Shown piece after piece: positions 7,452-14,520 of a stretch of DNA of 16,269 bases. Both the position numbers and the translations under genes were made by a program. The DNA is from an uncultured Eubacterium sp. (lineage in GTDB: Bacteria > Bacillota > Clostridia > Lachnospirales > Lachnospiraceae). The notes beneath the pieces were generated by a model. The model had not been told where the DNA came from. It worked only from the letters and a program-made list of their open reading frames with translations, and did no database searches. Position 1 is the first letter of the stretch. Each line of letters starts with the position of its first letter. The stretch spans positions 1-16,269 of the forward strand of contig CAJOPM010000184.1 in the NCBI GenBank assembly GCA_905236225.1, in the 5' to 3' direction.

Positions 7452-9506
7452 CTATATTTGAATCTGTTGTTCTTCTATAAGTTTATCAATAGTTTCGGTA
7501 AGCATTGCGCGCGCTTCCTGAAGCGTGGCATCTTTAAGCTGAGCTCCGGCAACGGACAGATGACCGCCCCCGCCCATGCGCTCCATAATCAGCTGAACAT
7601 TAATTTCATCAATTGATCTCGAAGAAATGAATATTTTGTCCATATAAGATGTCAAAACAAAAGATGCTTTGATGCCGATAATATTGAGCAACTCATTAGC
7701 AGCCTGAGCGCCTACTACAGTAGGACTCTCAAGACCTTCCGACGGACACTGGGCTATGGCAAACACACCTTTATAAACCTCAGCTGTTCTGACAGCCTCT
7801 GCGCGCGCTTTGTACGAGGTGATATCATTTCGAAGAAGCTTGCGCACATAATTGACATCAGCGCCGCATCTTTTAAGATATGCAGCAGCCTCAAAGGTTC
7901 TGACACCGGTTTTGGTGACAAAGTTGTTAGTATCAATCAAGATGCCGGCATACATTGTATCAGCAACCAGTGTATCGAGTTTGATATCTTCGGAAATATA
8001 TCTTAGCATCTCGGCAACCATTTCGCAGGTTGAAGATGCATAGCTTTCTATGTAAGAGAGTACTGCCCCTTCTATATCGTTTTTACTTCTTCTGTGATGG
8101 TCAAATACAACTATGGTATTGGTTTTTGAAAGCAGGGCTTCGCATTCTACGTGTCCGGCTCTGTTGGTATCAACTACTATAAGAATAGTATTTGAGTCGC
8201 ATCTTTCAATTGCCTGTTCTCTGTTTAAGAACATATCTTCAGGATAACCGTTCTCGCTGGTGAAGAATTGTTTAAAGGGGCGAAGCGCTGCGGTTACGTC
8301 TTCGATAACAATCTGCGCTTTCTTATCGAGAGTTCTTGCGGCACAAAATATTCCGATAGCTGCGCCGAAAGAGTCCACATCGCCAAGCTTGTGCCCCATA
8401 ATAAGAATGTTAGAGCCGCTGCTCATAAGTTCTCTTAGGGCGTGTGCCTTAACTCTGGCTTTGACTCTGGTGTTCTTCTCAACCTGCTGGGTCTTGCCAC
8501 CGTAGTAAGAGATGTCTTCCTTATCCTTAATTACAACCTGGTCGCCGCCGCGGCCTAAAGCAAGATCGATTGCGGTTCTGCTGTATGATGCATTCTGCAC
8601 ATATGTACCGTCGTTAACGCCGATGCCGATACTAAGAGTAATAGCCATCTCGTTACCCATCTTGATACGCTTGATTTCTTCTATAATAGAGAAATTATCA
8701 TCTATAAATTTCTGAAGGTATTCATATTTAAATATAATGAAGAATTTGTCTTTGTCTGTTTGCTTGATGATTGCATCCGCAGCCGAAAAATACTTAGAGA
8801 TTCTTCTTGTAACAAGAGCGGAGAGCATTGAGGTCTTCATATCTTCAACGCTTTCCATAAGTTCTTCATAATTATCAATATATACAAGTGCCGTCACAAG
8901 CCTTTGCTGACGATTCTTCCTAATGTAGGAATTAAGATCGGTCTCATCAAACATGCAAATGCTTATCATATAGTCGTCCTGGATTTCCTCTGGGATTGCA
9001 TCGCCCGGCGGAATCAGTTCGTTGATATATATTTTCTTAAACTTGGCAAGATATTCTCTTTTATCTAAGGTGATATGCTGATCCATGGTAACGACATTTT
9101 GCTTTTGAAGCCATTCTTTGGTGATAGAAGATATAATGCCGTTGATTGATTTGTGATAAGTCTTATCCTTTTTGCTGATTGCTTCAAATTCGCGGTTCAT
9201 CCATAAGACCTTGCCGCAGTCGTCTAAAAGAGCGTAAGGAACGGAAAATTCATCTAAGATTCTCTTTTGTACGGTTCCGTAATGCGTAGCAAAATCAATA
9301 AGACTGCTAAGGAGTCTTTTTTTGGCTGTAAAATAAGATGGAATTATGACAGCAAGATAGATAGCAATTCCACAGCTAAGCAAAGCTCCTGATGTGGTAT
9401 CGCAAAAATAGATAGCTACATTAAATATGACAAATATAATTATAAGACCGATGGGGAGACGAAGCTGGTACTTCATCTCTGCGGTTAAATCGGTTTGCTT
9501 CCCCAT
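7452..9506 (-). CDS. gdpP: Cyclic-di-AMP phosphodiesterase GdpP (DHH/DHHA1)
   Basis: This 684-residue membrane enzyme hydrolyses c-di-AMP to pApA and so lowers the level of a messenger tied to cell wall and potassium homeostasis. Two membrane helices (about 17-34 and 42-59) precede a PAS-like domain (about 85-190), a degenerate GGDEF domain (about 200-330) in which the signature is replaced by DKDKFFIIF (251-259), a DHH domain and a DHHA1 domain. Metal-site residues are present: His372, Asp376 and Asp378 in GHKLGDVDS, Asp446 in VVDT, Asp469-His470-His471, and Asp525. The DHHA1 motif GGGGH is at 645-649. Length and domain order match the family. The degenerate GGDEF is normal for GdpP. The ribosome site before 9506 is weak (AGG at poor spacing); an ATG at 9476 is possible. 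It heads an operon with rplI and dnaB. Confidence 0.95.
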   Translation of the reverse strand: MGKQTDLTAEMKYQLRLPIGLIIIFVIFNVAIYFCDTTSGALLSCGIAIYLAVIIPSYFTAKKRLLSSLIDFATHYGTVQKRILDEFSVPYALLDDCGKVLWMNREFEAISKKDKTYHKSINGIISSITKEWLQKQNVVTMDQHITLDKREYLAKFKKIYINELIPPGDAIPEEIQDDYMISICMFDETDLNSYIRKNRQQRLVTALVYIDNYEELMESVEDMKTSMLSALVTRRISKYFSAADAIIKQTDKDKFFIIFKYEYLQKFIDDNFSIIEEIKRIKMGNEMAITLSIGIGVNDGTYVQNASYSRTAIDLALGRGGDQVVIKDKEDISYYGGKTQQVEKNTRVKARVKAHALRELMSSGSNILIMGHKLGDVDSFGAAIGIFCAARTLDKKAQIVIEDVTAALRPFKQFFTSENGYPEDMFLNREQAIERCDSNTILIVVDTNRAGHVECEALLSKTNTIVVFDHHRRSKNDIEGAVLSYIESYASSTCEMVAEMLRYISEDIKLDTLVADTMYAGILIDTNNFVTKTGVRTFEAAAYLKRCGADVNYVRKLLRNDITSYKARAEAVRTAEVYKGVFAIAQCPSEGLESPTVVGAQAANELLNIIGIKASFVLTSYMDKIFISSRSIDEINVQLIMERMGGGGHLSVAGAQLKDATLQEARAMLTETIDKLIEEQQIQI

Positions 9507-9557
9507 ATGTAAGTATACCTAAACCCTTTCTTTCATACCGTCTTAAAAGCGGTGATT

Positions 9558-9574
9558 GGTTCGCAGAGCGAACC
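9558..9574. promoter_or_regulatory. Palindrome at the gdpP transcription start
   Basis: GGTTCGC-AGA-GCGAACC is a perfect 7-bp inverted repeat with a 3-base centre, ending exactly where the predicted gdpP transcript would begin. It could be an operator, or a 5'-terminal stem-loop of the gdpP mRNA. No U-run follows on either strand, so it is not a terminator. Confidence 0.5.
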
Positions 9575-9604
9575 TTGACAATTATAGCACAAAAAGGCTA
9601 ATGT
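9575..9604 (+). promoter_or_regulatory. Possible malQ promoter
   Basis: A consensus TTGACA at 9575-9580 lies 18 bp before a poor TAATGT (9599-9604). A better -10 hexamer, TATAAA at 9617-9622, has no good -35 at usual spacing. The TTGACA abuts the -10 of the divergent gdpP promoter, so polymerases could not occupy both at once. The choice between the two -10 candidates cannot be settled by eye. Confidence 0.3.
9581..9589 (-). promoter_or_regulatory. Extended -10 promoter for the gdpP operon
   Basis: The minus strand reads TGCTATAAT, a perfect extended -10 element (TGnTATAAT). The hexamer 17 bp further upstream is weak (TTACTA), as is common with extended -10 promoters. Transcription would start near 9574, giving a leader of about 68 bases that begins with the GGTTCGC hairpin. 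Confidence 0.6.
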
Positions 9605-9646
9605 AGTAAAATAGAGTATAAAGATGATGTAGAAAGGAGGAGCGAC

Positions 9647-11200
9647 ATGGAAAGAAGATGCGGCGTGTTACTTCCAATTGCTTCTCTGCCTTCAAAGTAT
9701 GGAATAGGTTGCTTCTCAAAGGAAGCATATGAATTTGTAGATTTTTTGAAAAAAGCCGGACAGACGTATTGGCAGATACTTCCGCTTGTTCAGACCGGAT
9801 ACGGCGATTCGCCATATCAGTCGTGTTCTACATTTGCGGGCAATCCGTATTTTATTGATCCTGACAGCCTGGTTGATGCAGGCTACATTACATCGGACTC
9901 GCTTAAGGAATACGAGTTTGGAGGGGATTATGGATATGTGGACTATGACAAGATATATATAGAGCGTTTTAAGATGCTGCGCACAGCATACAGGAATAGT
10001 CCGTTTGCCTTAGAGACGACAGGCAAATGGTCATCTTCGTTATATGATGACGATAGAAAGAAATTTGAGAAATTTAACAGAAGGAATTTCGGGTGGCTGA
10101 TGGATTATGCCATATATAGTGCCATAAAGGATGAGTGCGGCGGAATCCCATTTATAGAATGGGATGAAGGTATAAGATGCCGCACGCCTGTTGCAATACA
10201 AGAAGTTCTTGATAGGAGTGCGGAGCAGATTAGATTTTATGAGTTTGTACAATATATATTTTTTGAGCAATGGCATAAGCTCAAGAAATATGCCAATGAC
10301 AACGGAATTTTGATTATTGGAGATCTGCCGATATATGTTGCCTATGATAGCGCTGATACGTGGAGCCATCCTGAGCTGTTTTTGCTCGATGAAAACGGAT
10401 ATCCCGATAAAGTTGCCGGGTGCCCGCCAGATGATTTTTCCGAGAATGGACAGCTGTGGGGAAATCCGCTGTATTGCTGGGATTATCACCGTCTTACGAG
10501 TTATCTGTGGTGGAGCAGGCGAATGAAGCATTCTCTTAATATGTACGATATACTAAGAATCGATCATTTTAGGGGATTTGAGTCATACTATGCCATTCCT
10601 TACGGAGATGAGAATGCGAAGGGCGGAGAATGGCTAAAAGGTCCCGGAAACGAATTCTTTGATGTTATGAAGCAAATTGTAGGGGATGGAAATATAATTG
10701 CGGAAGATTTAGGCTTTAAGACTTGGGAGGTTGAAAAGCTGCTTTCGGATAGTGGATATCCGGGAATGAAAGTTATCGAGTTTTCATTTTCAAATCCGCA
10801 AAAAGAAGAGGACCTTCCAAAGAATTTTCCCAAACATGCAGTGGTATATACCGGAACTCATGATAACCAGACATTAAGATCGTGGTATGAGGGGCTTGAT
10901 GATGAGCTTAAAGAGCATGTAAACAGGCATGTGAACATTACACCGAGAAAGAACAAAATATGGGCGCTTATAAGGTGTGCCCTGGAGACAAAATGCGATA
11001 CTGCGATTATACCTATGCAGGATTATTTGGAGCTTGATGATTATGCCAGGGTCAATATCCCATCTACACTTGGAGGACTTAATTGGCGTTACAGGCTCGA
11101 TGATAAAATGCTCACACCTTCACTTGCGCGCAAGATGCGAAGATATGCCAATGAGACAAACAGAAGAGACAAAAGGCGCAAAAAAGAAGGCAGCAGCTAA
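9647..11200 (+). CDS. malQ: 4-alpha-glucanotransferase (amylomaltase)
   Basis: This 517-residue cytoplasmic enzyme of family GH77 transfers alpha-1,4-glucan segments between maltodextrins and releases glucose, feeding starch/maltose or glycogen use. Family marks are RRCGVLLPIASLPSKYGIG at the N-terminus, YWQILPL (41-47), DSPYQ (54-58), GDLPIYV (225-231), nucleophile Asp306 in LRIDHFRGF, acid/base Glu353 in IIAEDLG, and Asp406 in THDNQT. The end PSTLGGLNWRYR is also typical, followed by a basic tail KRRKKEGSS. The length is that of bacterial amylomaltases without extra domains. The ATG at 9647 has a perfect AAAGGAGG 6 bases upstream. It is transcribed alone, divergent from gdpP, and its stop codon lies 2 bp from the stop of the convergent metal permease gene with no terminator between. 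Confidence 0.96.
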   Translation: MERRCGVLLPIASLPSKYGIGCFSKEAYEFVDFLKKAGQTYWQILPLVQTGYGDSPYQSCSTFAGNPYFIDPDSLVDAGYITSDSLKEYEFGGDYGYVDYDKIYIERFKMLRTAYRNSPFALETTGKWSSSLYDDDRKKFEKFNRRNFGWLMDYAIYSAIKDECGGIPFIEWDEGIRCRTPVAIQEVLDRSAEQIRFYEFVQYIFFEQWHKLKKYANDNGILIIGDLPIYVAYDSADTWSHPELFLLDENGYPDKVAGCPPDDFSENGQLWGNPLYCWDYHRLTSYLWWSRRMKHSLNMYDILRIDHFRGFESYYAIPYGDENAKGGEWLKGPGNEFFDVMKQIVGDGNIIAEDLGFKTWEVEKLLSDSGYPGMKVIEFSFSNPQKEEDLPKNFPKHAVVYTGTHDNQTLRSWYEGLDDELKEHVNRHVNITPRKNKIWALIRCALETKCDTAIIPMQDYLELDDYARVNIPSTLGGLNWRYRLDDKMLTPSLARKMRRYANETNRRDKRRKKEGSS

Positions 11201-11202
11201 AA

Positions 11203-12048
11203 TTATTTTCTGACAAACTTTCCGATAAGAGCAAACACAAAGAATAATACGAGCTGCGAGATAACTATAGTTGCGCCTACCGGAGTAGATGCAAGAATTG
11301 AAATCAGCATTCCGATAAGCGTACATAAGACAGAGGAAATTGCCGAGCATATTACAACAGCTCTAAAACTCTTAAATAAGCGCATTGCAGCCAGGGCCGG
11401 AAATATAATAAGAGCTGATATAAGCAATGAGCCTACCAAAGTCATTCCGATTACGATTACCACAGCAATCATAATGGCGATAAGCGTGTTGATCCTGCCG
11501 GCAGATGTGCCGGTGGCAACAGCGAAATCTTCATCAAATGTTACCGAGAATATTCTGTTGTAAAACAGTACATAAAGCACTATTACCGCAGAGGCGCATA
11601 TGATGCAGATTAAAACCTCCGTCTGGGTAAGCGTCAGAATAGAGGTGGATCCAAAGAGCGTGCTGCACACATCTCCGGAAACATTTGAAGATGTAGAAAA
11701 CACGTTCATAAGAAAATAACCGACAGCAAGAGATGTCACAGATAGCATGGCTATAGCGGCATCTCCTTTTATTTTTGAGGAATTGCCGGCGCGAAGCAAA
11801 AGGATTGCACACACTAAGGTGATCGGAAGAGTCAAAATAGTGTTGCTTGAAAGCTTTAATATTGTAGATACTGCAAGCGCACCAAAGGCAACATGGCTAA
11901 GTCCGTCTCCTATAAAAGAGTAACGCTTTAATATCAGCGTTACGCCGAGAAGTGAAGAGCATAAGGCAATAAGTGCGCCGACTATCAAAGCGTAGCGCAC
12001 AAACGGAAATGTCATATAATAGGAAAGCGTGTATAGTGCATCATTCAT
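11203..12048 (-). CDS. znuB: Zinc/manganese-type ABC transporter permease (ZnuB-like)
   Basis: This 281-residue membrane protein belongs to the ABC-3 family of metal permeases (ZnuB/MntB/AdcB). Hydrophobic segments lie at about 18-40, 52-66, 70-86, 97-115, 142-163, 184-206, 208-221, 231-251 and 257-276. Family signatures include LLGVTLILKRYSFIGDGLSH (33-52), where a GD-x-LSH motif is standard, and the later MTLVGSLLISALIIFPALAA (202-221). The frame is open to 12096, but the ATG at 12048 overlaps the end of the ATPase gene by 8 bp, is preceded by AGGAGG in that gene, and gives the usual N-terminus. Zinc as substrate is inferred from the linked Zur-like regulator; manganese or iron cannot be excluded. 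Confidence 0.9.
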   Translation of the reverse strand: MNDALYTLSYYMTFPFVRYALIVGALIALCSSLLGVTLILKRYSFIGDGLSHVAFGALAVSTILKLSSNTILTLPITLVCAILLLRAGNSSKIKGDAAIAMLSVTSLAVGYFLMNVFSTSSNVSGDVCSTLFGSTSILTLTQTEVLICIICASAVIVLYVLFYNRIFSVTFDEDFAVATGTSAGRINTLIAIMIAVVIVIGMTLVGSLLISALIIFPALAAMRLFKSFRAVVICSAISSVLCTLIGMLISILASTPVGATIVISQLVLFFVFALIGKFVRK

Positions 12049-12751
12049 AGACTGTCTCCTCCTGCTCAAATACACTGTAGATATGGCTGTTTTCATATTC
12101 TGATTTTGTGCCGAAAAACAATTGTTTCTTGTTTAAATGAAGGATGTGGCTGGCATATTTCATGGAAGCCTTCAAATCGTGTGAAATCATAATAATGCTG
12201 ATGCCCTCTTCATTAAGTGACTTAATTACATCATAAAAATCCAAAGTGACTTTCGGGTCAAGTCCGGTAACGGGTTCATCGAGCAAAATAAGTTTTTTGG
12301 CTGCGCAAAGAGTTCTTGCGAGCAACACTCTTTGCTGCTGACCTCCTGAGAGATTCGCAAAGCTTTTGCGTCTGAGATTGTAAACATCCATTCGCTTCAT
12401 ATTATATGCAGCTATTTCCTGTTGTTTCTTTTTATAAAAAAAGCCGCCTTTTATTGTGCAAAGCGTCCCCGATAAGACAATTTCCCTTACTGATGCGGGG
12501 AAGTCTTTTTGAATTTGGCTTGATTGAGGCAAATAGCCTGTCTCATAGCTTTTTAGCCCATCGCCAAACTCTATGCTGCCGCTTATGGGGCTTAAGAGTC
12601 CTAATAATGTTTTCATAAGCGTGGATTTGCCGCCGCCGTTTTCACCTAAGATGCATAAATAGTCACCCGGGTTTACGGCAAAATTAATGCCGCTTGCTAC
12701 GGTTTTGCTCTCGTATCCTACGCAAAGATCTTTTACATTTATATATGACAT
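12041..12751 (-). CDS. znuC: Zinc/manganese-type ABC transporter ATPase (ZnuC-like)
   Basis: This 236-residue ATPase powers the adjacent ABC-3 permease as a homodimer. Motifs are complete: Walker A GENGGGKST at 36-44, Q-loop Gln76 in GYLPQSS, signature LSGGQQQR at 134-141, Walker B LILLDEP at 154-160 with Glu159, the VTGLDP D-loop, and H-loop His191 in MISHDL. The GYLPQ motif after a short first half is typical of the metal-transport ATPases. The ATG at 12751 has GGGAG 5 bases upstream, 12 bp after the regulator gene. Its end overlaps the permease start by 8 bp, a sign of coupling. No metal-binding lipoprotein gene (znuA) is present in the window. Confidence 0.92.
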   Translation of the reverse strand: MSYINVKDLCVGYESKTVASGINFAVNPGDYLCILGENGGGKSTLMKTLLGLLSPISGSIEFGDGLKSYETGYLPQSSQIQKDFPASVREIVLSGTLCTIKGGFFYKKKQQEIAAYNMKRMDVYNLRRKSFANLSGGQQQRVLLARTLCAAKKLILLDEPVTGLDPKVTLDFYDVIKSLNEEGISIIMISHDLKASMKYASHILHLNKKQLFFGTKSEYENSHIYSVFEQEETVYE

Positions 12752-12763
12752 AATATCTCCCGG

Positions 12764-13168
12764 TTATTTTGAACAGGATACGCAGGTTCCTGTAAGTACT
12801 GAATTCTTGAGGTCCAGGTTAAATGAATGACTATCTAATATATGCTTATAGAATTTGCACATAAACTCGCAGTCCAAGTGATAAATCCTGCCGCATTTAG
12901 TGCATTGCATATGAAGATGTTTTTCACATTCATATTTATCGGTTACGCATTGATAGTAACATCTGTCATCATTGGAACTTTTGGCCTTTATTAAAAGACC
13001 TTGCTCCGTAAGTTTGTCGAGATTTCGATATACGGTTGTTTTGCTGATGCGCGCACACTTTTCTTTGACCTGTTCATAAATTTCGGCAGCGCTAAAACGT
13101 TTATCTTTGTGGCGACTTAAAAAATTTTGAATTTCATCGCGACATTTAGTACGGTATTCTTTCTTCAT
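12764..13168 (-). CDS. zur: Fur-family metal-responsive repressor, probably Zur
   Basis: This 134-residue protein is a Fur-superfamily repressor. The winged-helix domain spans about 1-78, with recognition helix ISKTTVYRNLDKL (41-53). The dimerisation domain follows, with the structural zinc site formed by Cys89/Cys92 (CTKC) and Cys129/Cys132 (CVSC) and a regulatory site around His84 and His86. The region is rich in extra cysteines (70, 74, 81, 100, 104), and His97 stands where PerR-type proteins have an acidic residue, which favours zinc over iron or peroxide sensing. The frame is open to 13279, but the ATG at 13168 gives the standard N-terminus MKKEYRTK; upstream codons cross the promoter. 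AAAGGTG lies upstream. It is first in an operon with znuCB, so autoregulation is expected. Fur or PerR remain possible. Confidence 0.85.
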   Translation of the reverse strand: MKKEYRTKCRDEIQNFLSRHKDKRFSAAEIYEQVKEKCARISKTTVYRNLDKLTEQGLLIKAKSSNDDRCYYQCVTDKYECEKHLHMQCTKCGRIYHLDCEFMCKFYKHILDSHSFNLDLKNSVLTGTCVSCSK

Positions 13169-13204
13169 AACAAACACACCTTTACAAAACGCAAATGAGT
13201 TGCA

Positions 13205-13226
13205 GATTATGTTATACATCATAATC
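13205..13226. promoter_or_regulatory. Candidate Zur operator upstream of the zur gene
   Basis: The 22-bp element has perfect 7-bp arms GATTATG and CATAATC around TTATACAT, with further partial symmetry inside (9 matched pairs of 11). It contains the predicted -10 of the zur promoter, as expected for a repressor site. AT-rich palindromes of this size are typical of Fur-family boxes. Binding by this protein is inferred from position and symmetry. Confidence 0.6.
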
Positions 13227-13239
13227 GAAAATAATGCAA
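13211..13239 (-). promoter_or_regulatory. Promoter of the zur-znuC-znuB operon
   Basis: On the minus strand TTGCAT (13234-13239) is followed after 17 bp by TATAAC (13211-13216), 42 bases before the zur ATG. The -10 lies inside the GATTATG/CATAATC palindrome. Confidence 0.5.
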
Positions 13240-13271
13240 GATGCCCTGCTCCATTTAGCGCAAGTCTAGCC

Positions 13272-13300
13272 TTGCACAAGAAAGAGTTTAAGCGTATAAT
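13272..13300 (+). promoter_or_regulatory. Promoter of the foldase lipoprotein-metF operon
   Basis: TTGCAC (13272-13277) and a perfect TATAAT (13295-13300) are separated by 17 bp. The start would be near 13307, leaving a leader of about 55 bases. The position rules out the upstream ATG at 13200 in the same frame as the real start of the lipoprotein gene. The -35 lies 33 bp from the divergent zur -35. Confidence 0.7.
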
Positions 13301-13361
13301 ACACAGAGCAGTGTGCCTAGGCGCCGCTGATAATTTTATATTACAAGGAGTATATATTAAG

Positions 13362-14495
13362 ATGATTAATAAAAAATTAGGTGCAATAATTCTTACAATA
13401 GTTTTGTCTGCAGGGACTCTACTTACAGGCTGTTCATCCTCTATAGATTCTGATGCTGTTGTGGCAACATATGGTGATGAAGAGATTACTCTTGGCTTTG
13501 CAAATTTTATGGCCAGATATCAGCAGTCGCAGTATGATTCATATTACCTGTCATATTACGGAGATGATATGTGGAGTACAGAGGTTACGAGCAGCGGCTA
13601 TACAATGGAAGATCAGGTCAAGGAAGAAGTTATGCAAAATATCCATGATCTGTATGCTATAGCAGACGGTATGCAAGAGTATGAGGTTGAGCTTACTGAA
13701 GATGATGAGACGGCAATCAAGGATGCGGCAGCAGAATTTATGGAGAACAATTCAGATGAAGCGATAGAGCAGCTTGGTGCTACTACGGAATATGTAGAGC
13801 AGATGCTAAGGCTATATACTCAGCAGCAAAAAGTTCAGGATGCTATATATGCAACGGTTGATACCGATGTATCAGATAAAGAGGCTGCACAAAGAACGTT
13901 TAGCTATGTGGCAATTAACAAGACTTCTTATACCGATGATGACGGAAACACGGTTGATTACACCGATGAAGAGGCCGCTGCATTAGCTGATACTGCAGCA
14001 GATTTTAGAAAGGCAGCTCTCAAAGACTTTGATAAAGCCGCTGAGGATTCAGGATATGATGTACTTACCCAGTCGTACGGCTCCGCAGAAGATGATGTGG
14101 ATGAAGTGGCGCTTGATAATGCTGTTCTTAAGGCAGCTGATAAGCTTTCAAAAGGCGAGATATCAGACGTTGTAGAGACGGATGATTACTATTATATAAT
14201 AAGACTTGACAGCGAATATGACGAAGATGCTACTCAGGAGAAAAAGGACAGCATAATTTCCGAGAGGCAAAGCGATGCATATGATGAGAAACTTGAAGAA
14301 TATGAGACGGCAACTGAATGGGAATTAAATGATGATGTCTGGGCGCAGGTTAAATTTGATACCCTCTTTACTAATGTCGATGAGAGCGAAGATGAAAGTG
14401 AAGAAGCCGACACGACTACAGAAAGCGAGACCACTTCAACAGATGAGGCTGACACTGCTACAGAAAGTGAAACAACCTCGGATGACGCAGAGTAA
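13362..14495 (+). CDS. Lipoprotein with SurA/PrsA-like foldase fold, acidic C-terminal repeats
   Basis: This 377-residue protein would be exported and lipid-anchored outside the membrane, probably as a folding helper. Residues 1-24 are a lipoprotein signal: MINKK, a hydrophobic core, and lipobox LLTGC with Cys24. A SurA/trigger-factor-like helical region follows (about 35-165) and then a parvulin-like region (about 175-285), of which KLSKGEISDVVETDDYYYIIRL is the most recognisable part. The histidines expected in a working parvulin (in the HIL strand and the final GxHII strand) are absent: SYVAI and YYYII stand there. The tail (340-377) is Asp/Glu/Ser/Thr-rich with a 14-residue tandem repeat. 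The ATG at 13362 is fixed by the signal peptide and AAGGAG 11 bases upstream, although the frame is open back to 13200. metF follows after 25 bp. Confidence 0.75.
   Translation: MINKKLGAIILTIVLSAGTLLTGCSSSIDSDAVVATYGDEEITLGFANFMARYQQSQYDSYYLSYYGDDMWSTEVTSSGYTMEDQVKEEVMQNIHDLYAIADGMQEYEVELTEDDETAIKDAAAEFMENNSDEAIEQLGATTEYVEQMLRLYTQQQKVQDAIYATVDTDVSDKEAAQRTFSYVAINKTSYTDDDGNTVDYTDEEAAALADTAADFRKAALKDFDKAAEDSGYDVLTQSYGSAEDDVDEVALDNAVLKAADKLSKGEISDVVETDDYYYIIRLDSEYDEDATQEKKDSIISERQSDAYDEKLEEYETATEWELNDDVWAQVKFDTLFTNVDESEDESEEADTTTESETTSTDEADTATESETTSDDAE
14403..14486 (+). repeat. Two 42-bp tandem repeats in the lipoprotein tail
   Basis: Two in-frame copies encode EADTTTESETTSTD and EADTATESETTSDD. 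The DNA copies differ mainly at third codon positions, so the duplication is not recent or is kept for its protein sequence. The acidic Ser/Thr-rich tail may act as a disordered spacer. Confidence 0.85.
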
Positions 14496-14520
14496 GACAT
14501 TTAACTATTAAGGAAAATAT

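Noticed and set aside
7452..9506. Diguanylate cyclase activity of the GGDEF region in GdpP
   Set aside because: The GGDEF motif is replaced by DKDKFFIIF, and a degenerate GGDEF is normal for GdpP.
9558..9574. LexA (SOS) box upstream of gdpP
   Set aside because: The half-sites are GTTCG...CGAAC, the everted order of the Gram-positive LexA box CGAAC-N4-GTTCG.
10040..10531. 163-codon open frame antisense to malQ
   Set aside because: No ribosome site or recognisable sequence; it mirrors a strongly conserved GH77 coding region.
13169..13279. Longer start of the zur gene at 13279
   Set aside because: It would cross the operator and promoter; the added residues do not resemble a Fur-family N-terminus.
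13200..13361. Longer start of the lipoprotein gene at 13200
   Set aside because: The promoter TATAAT at 13295-13300 lies inside this extension, and the signal peptide begins at 13362.
14234..14500. Ser/Val-rich open frame antisense to the lipoprotein tail
   Set aside because: It is the low-complexity complement of the acidic Ser/Thr repeats and has no start signals.
14496..14520. Riboswitch or T-box leader for metF
   Set aside because: Only 25 bases separate it from the preceding gene, too short for any known leader element.
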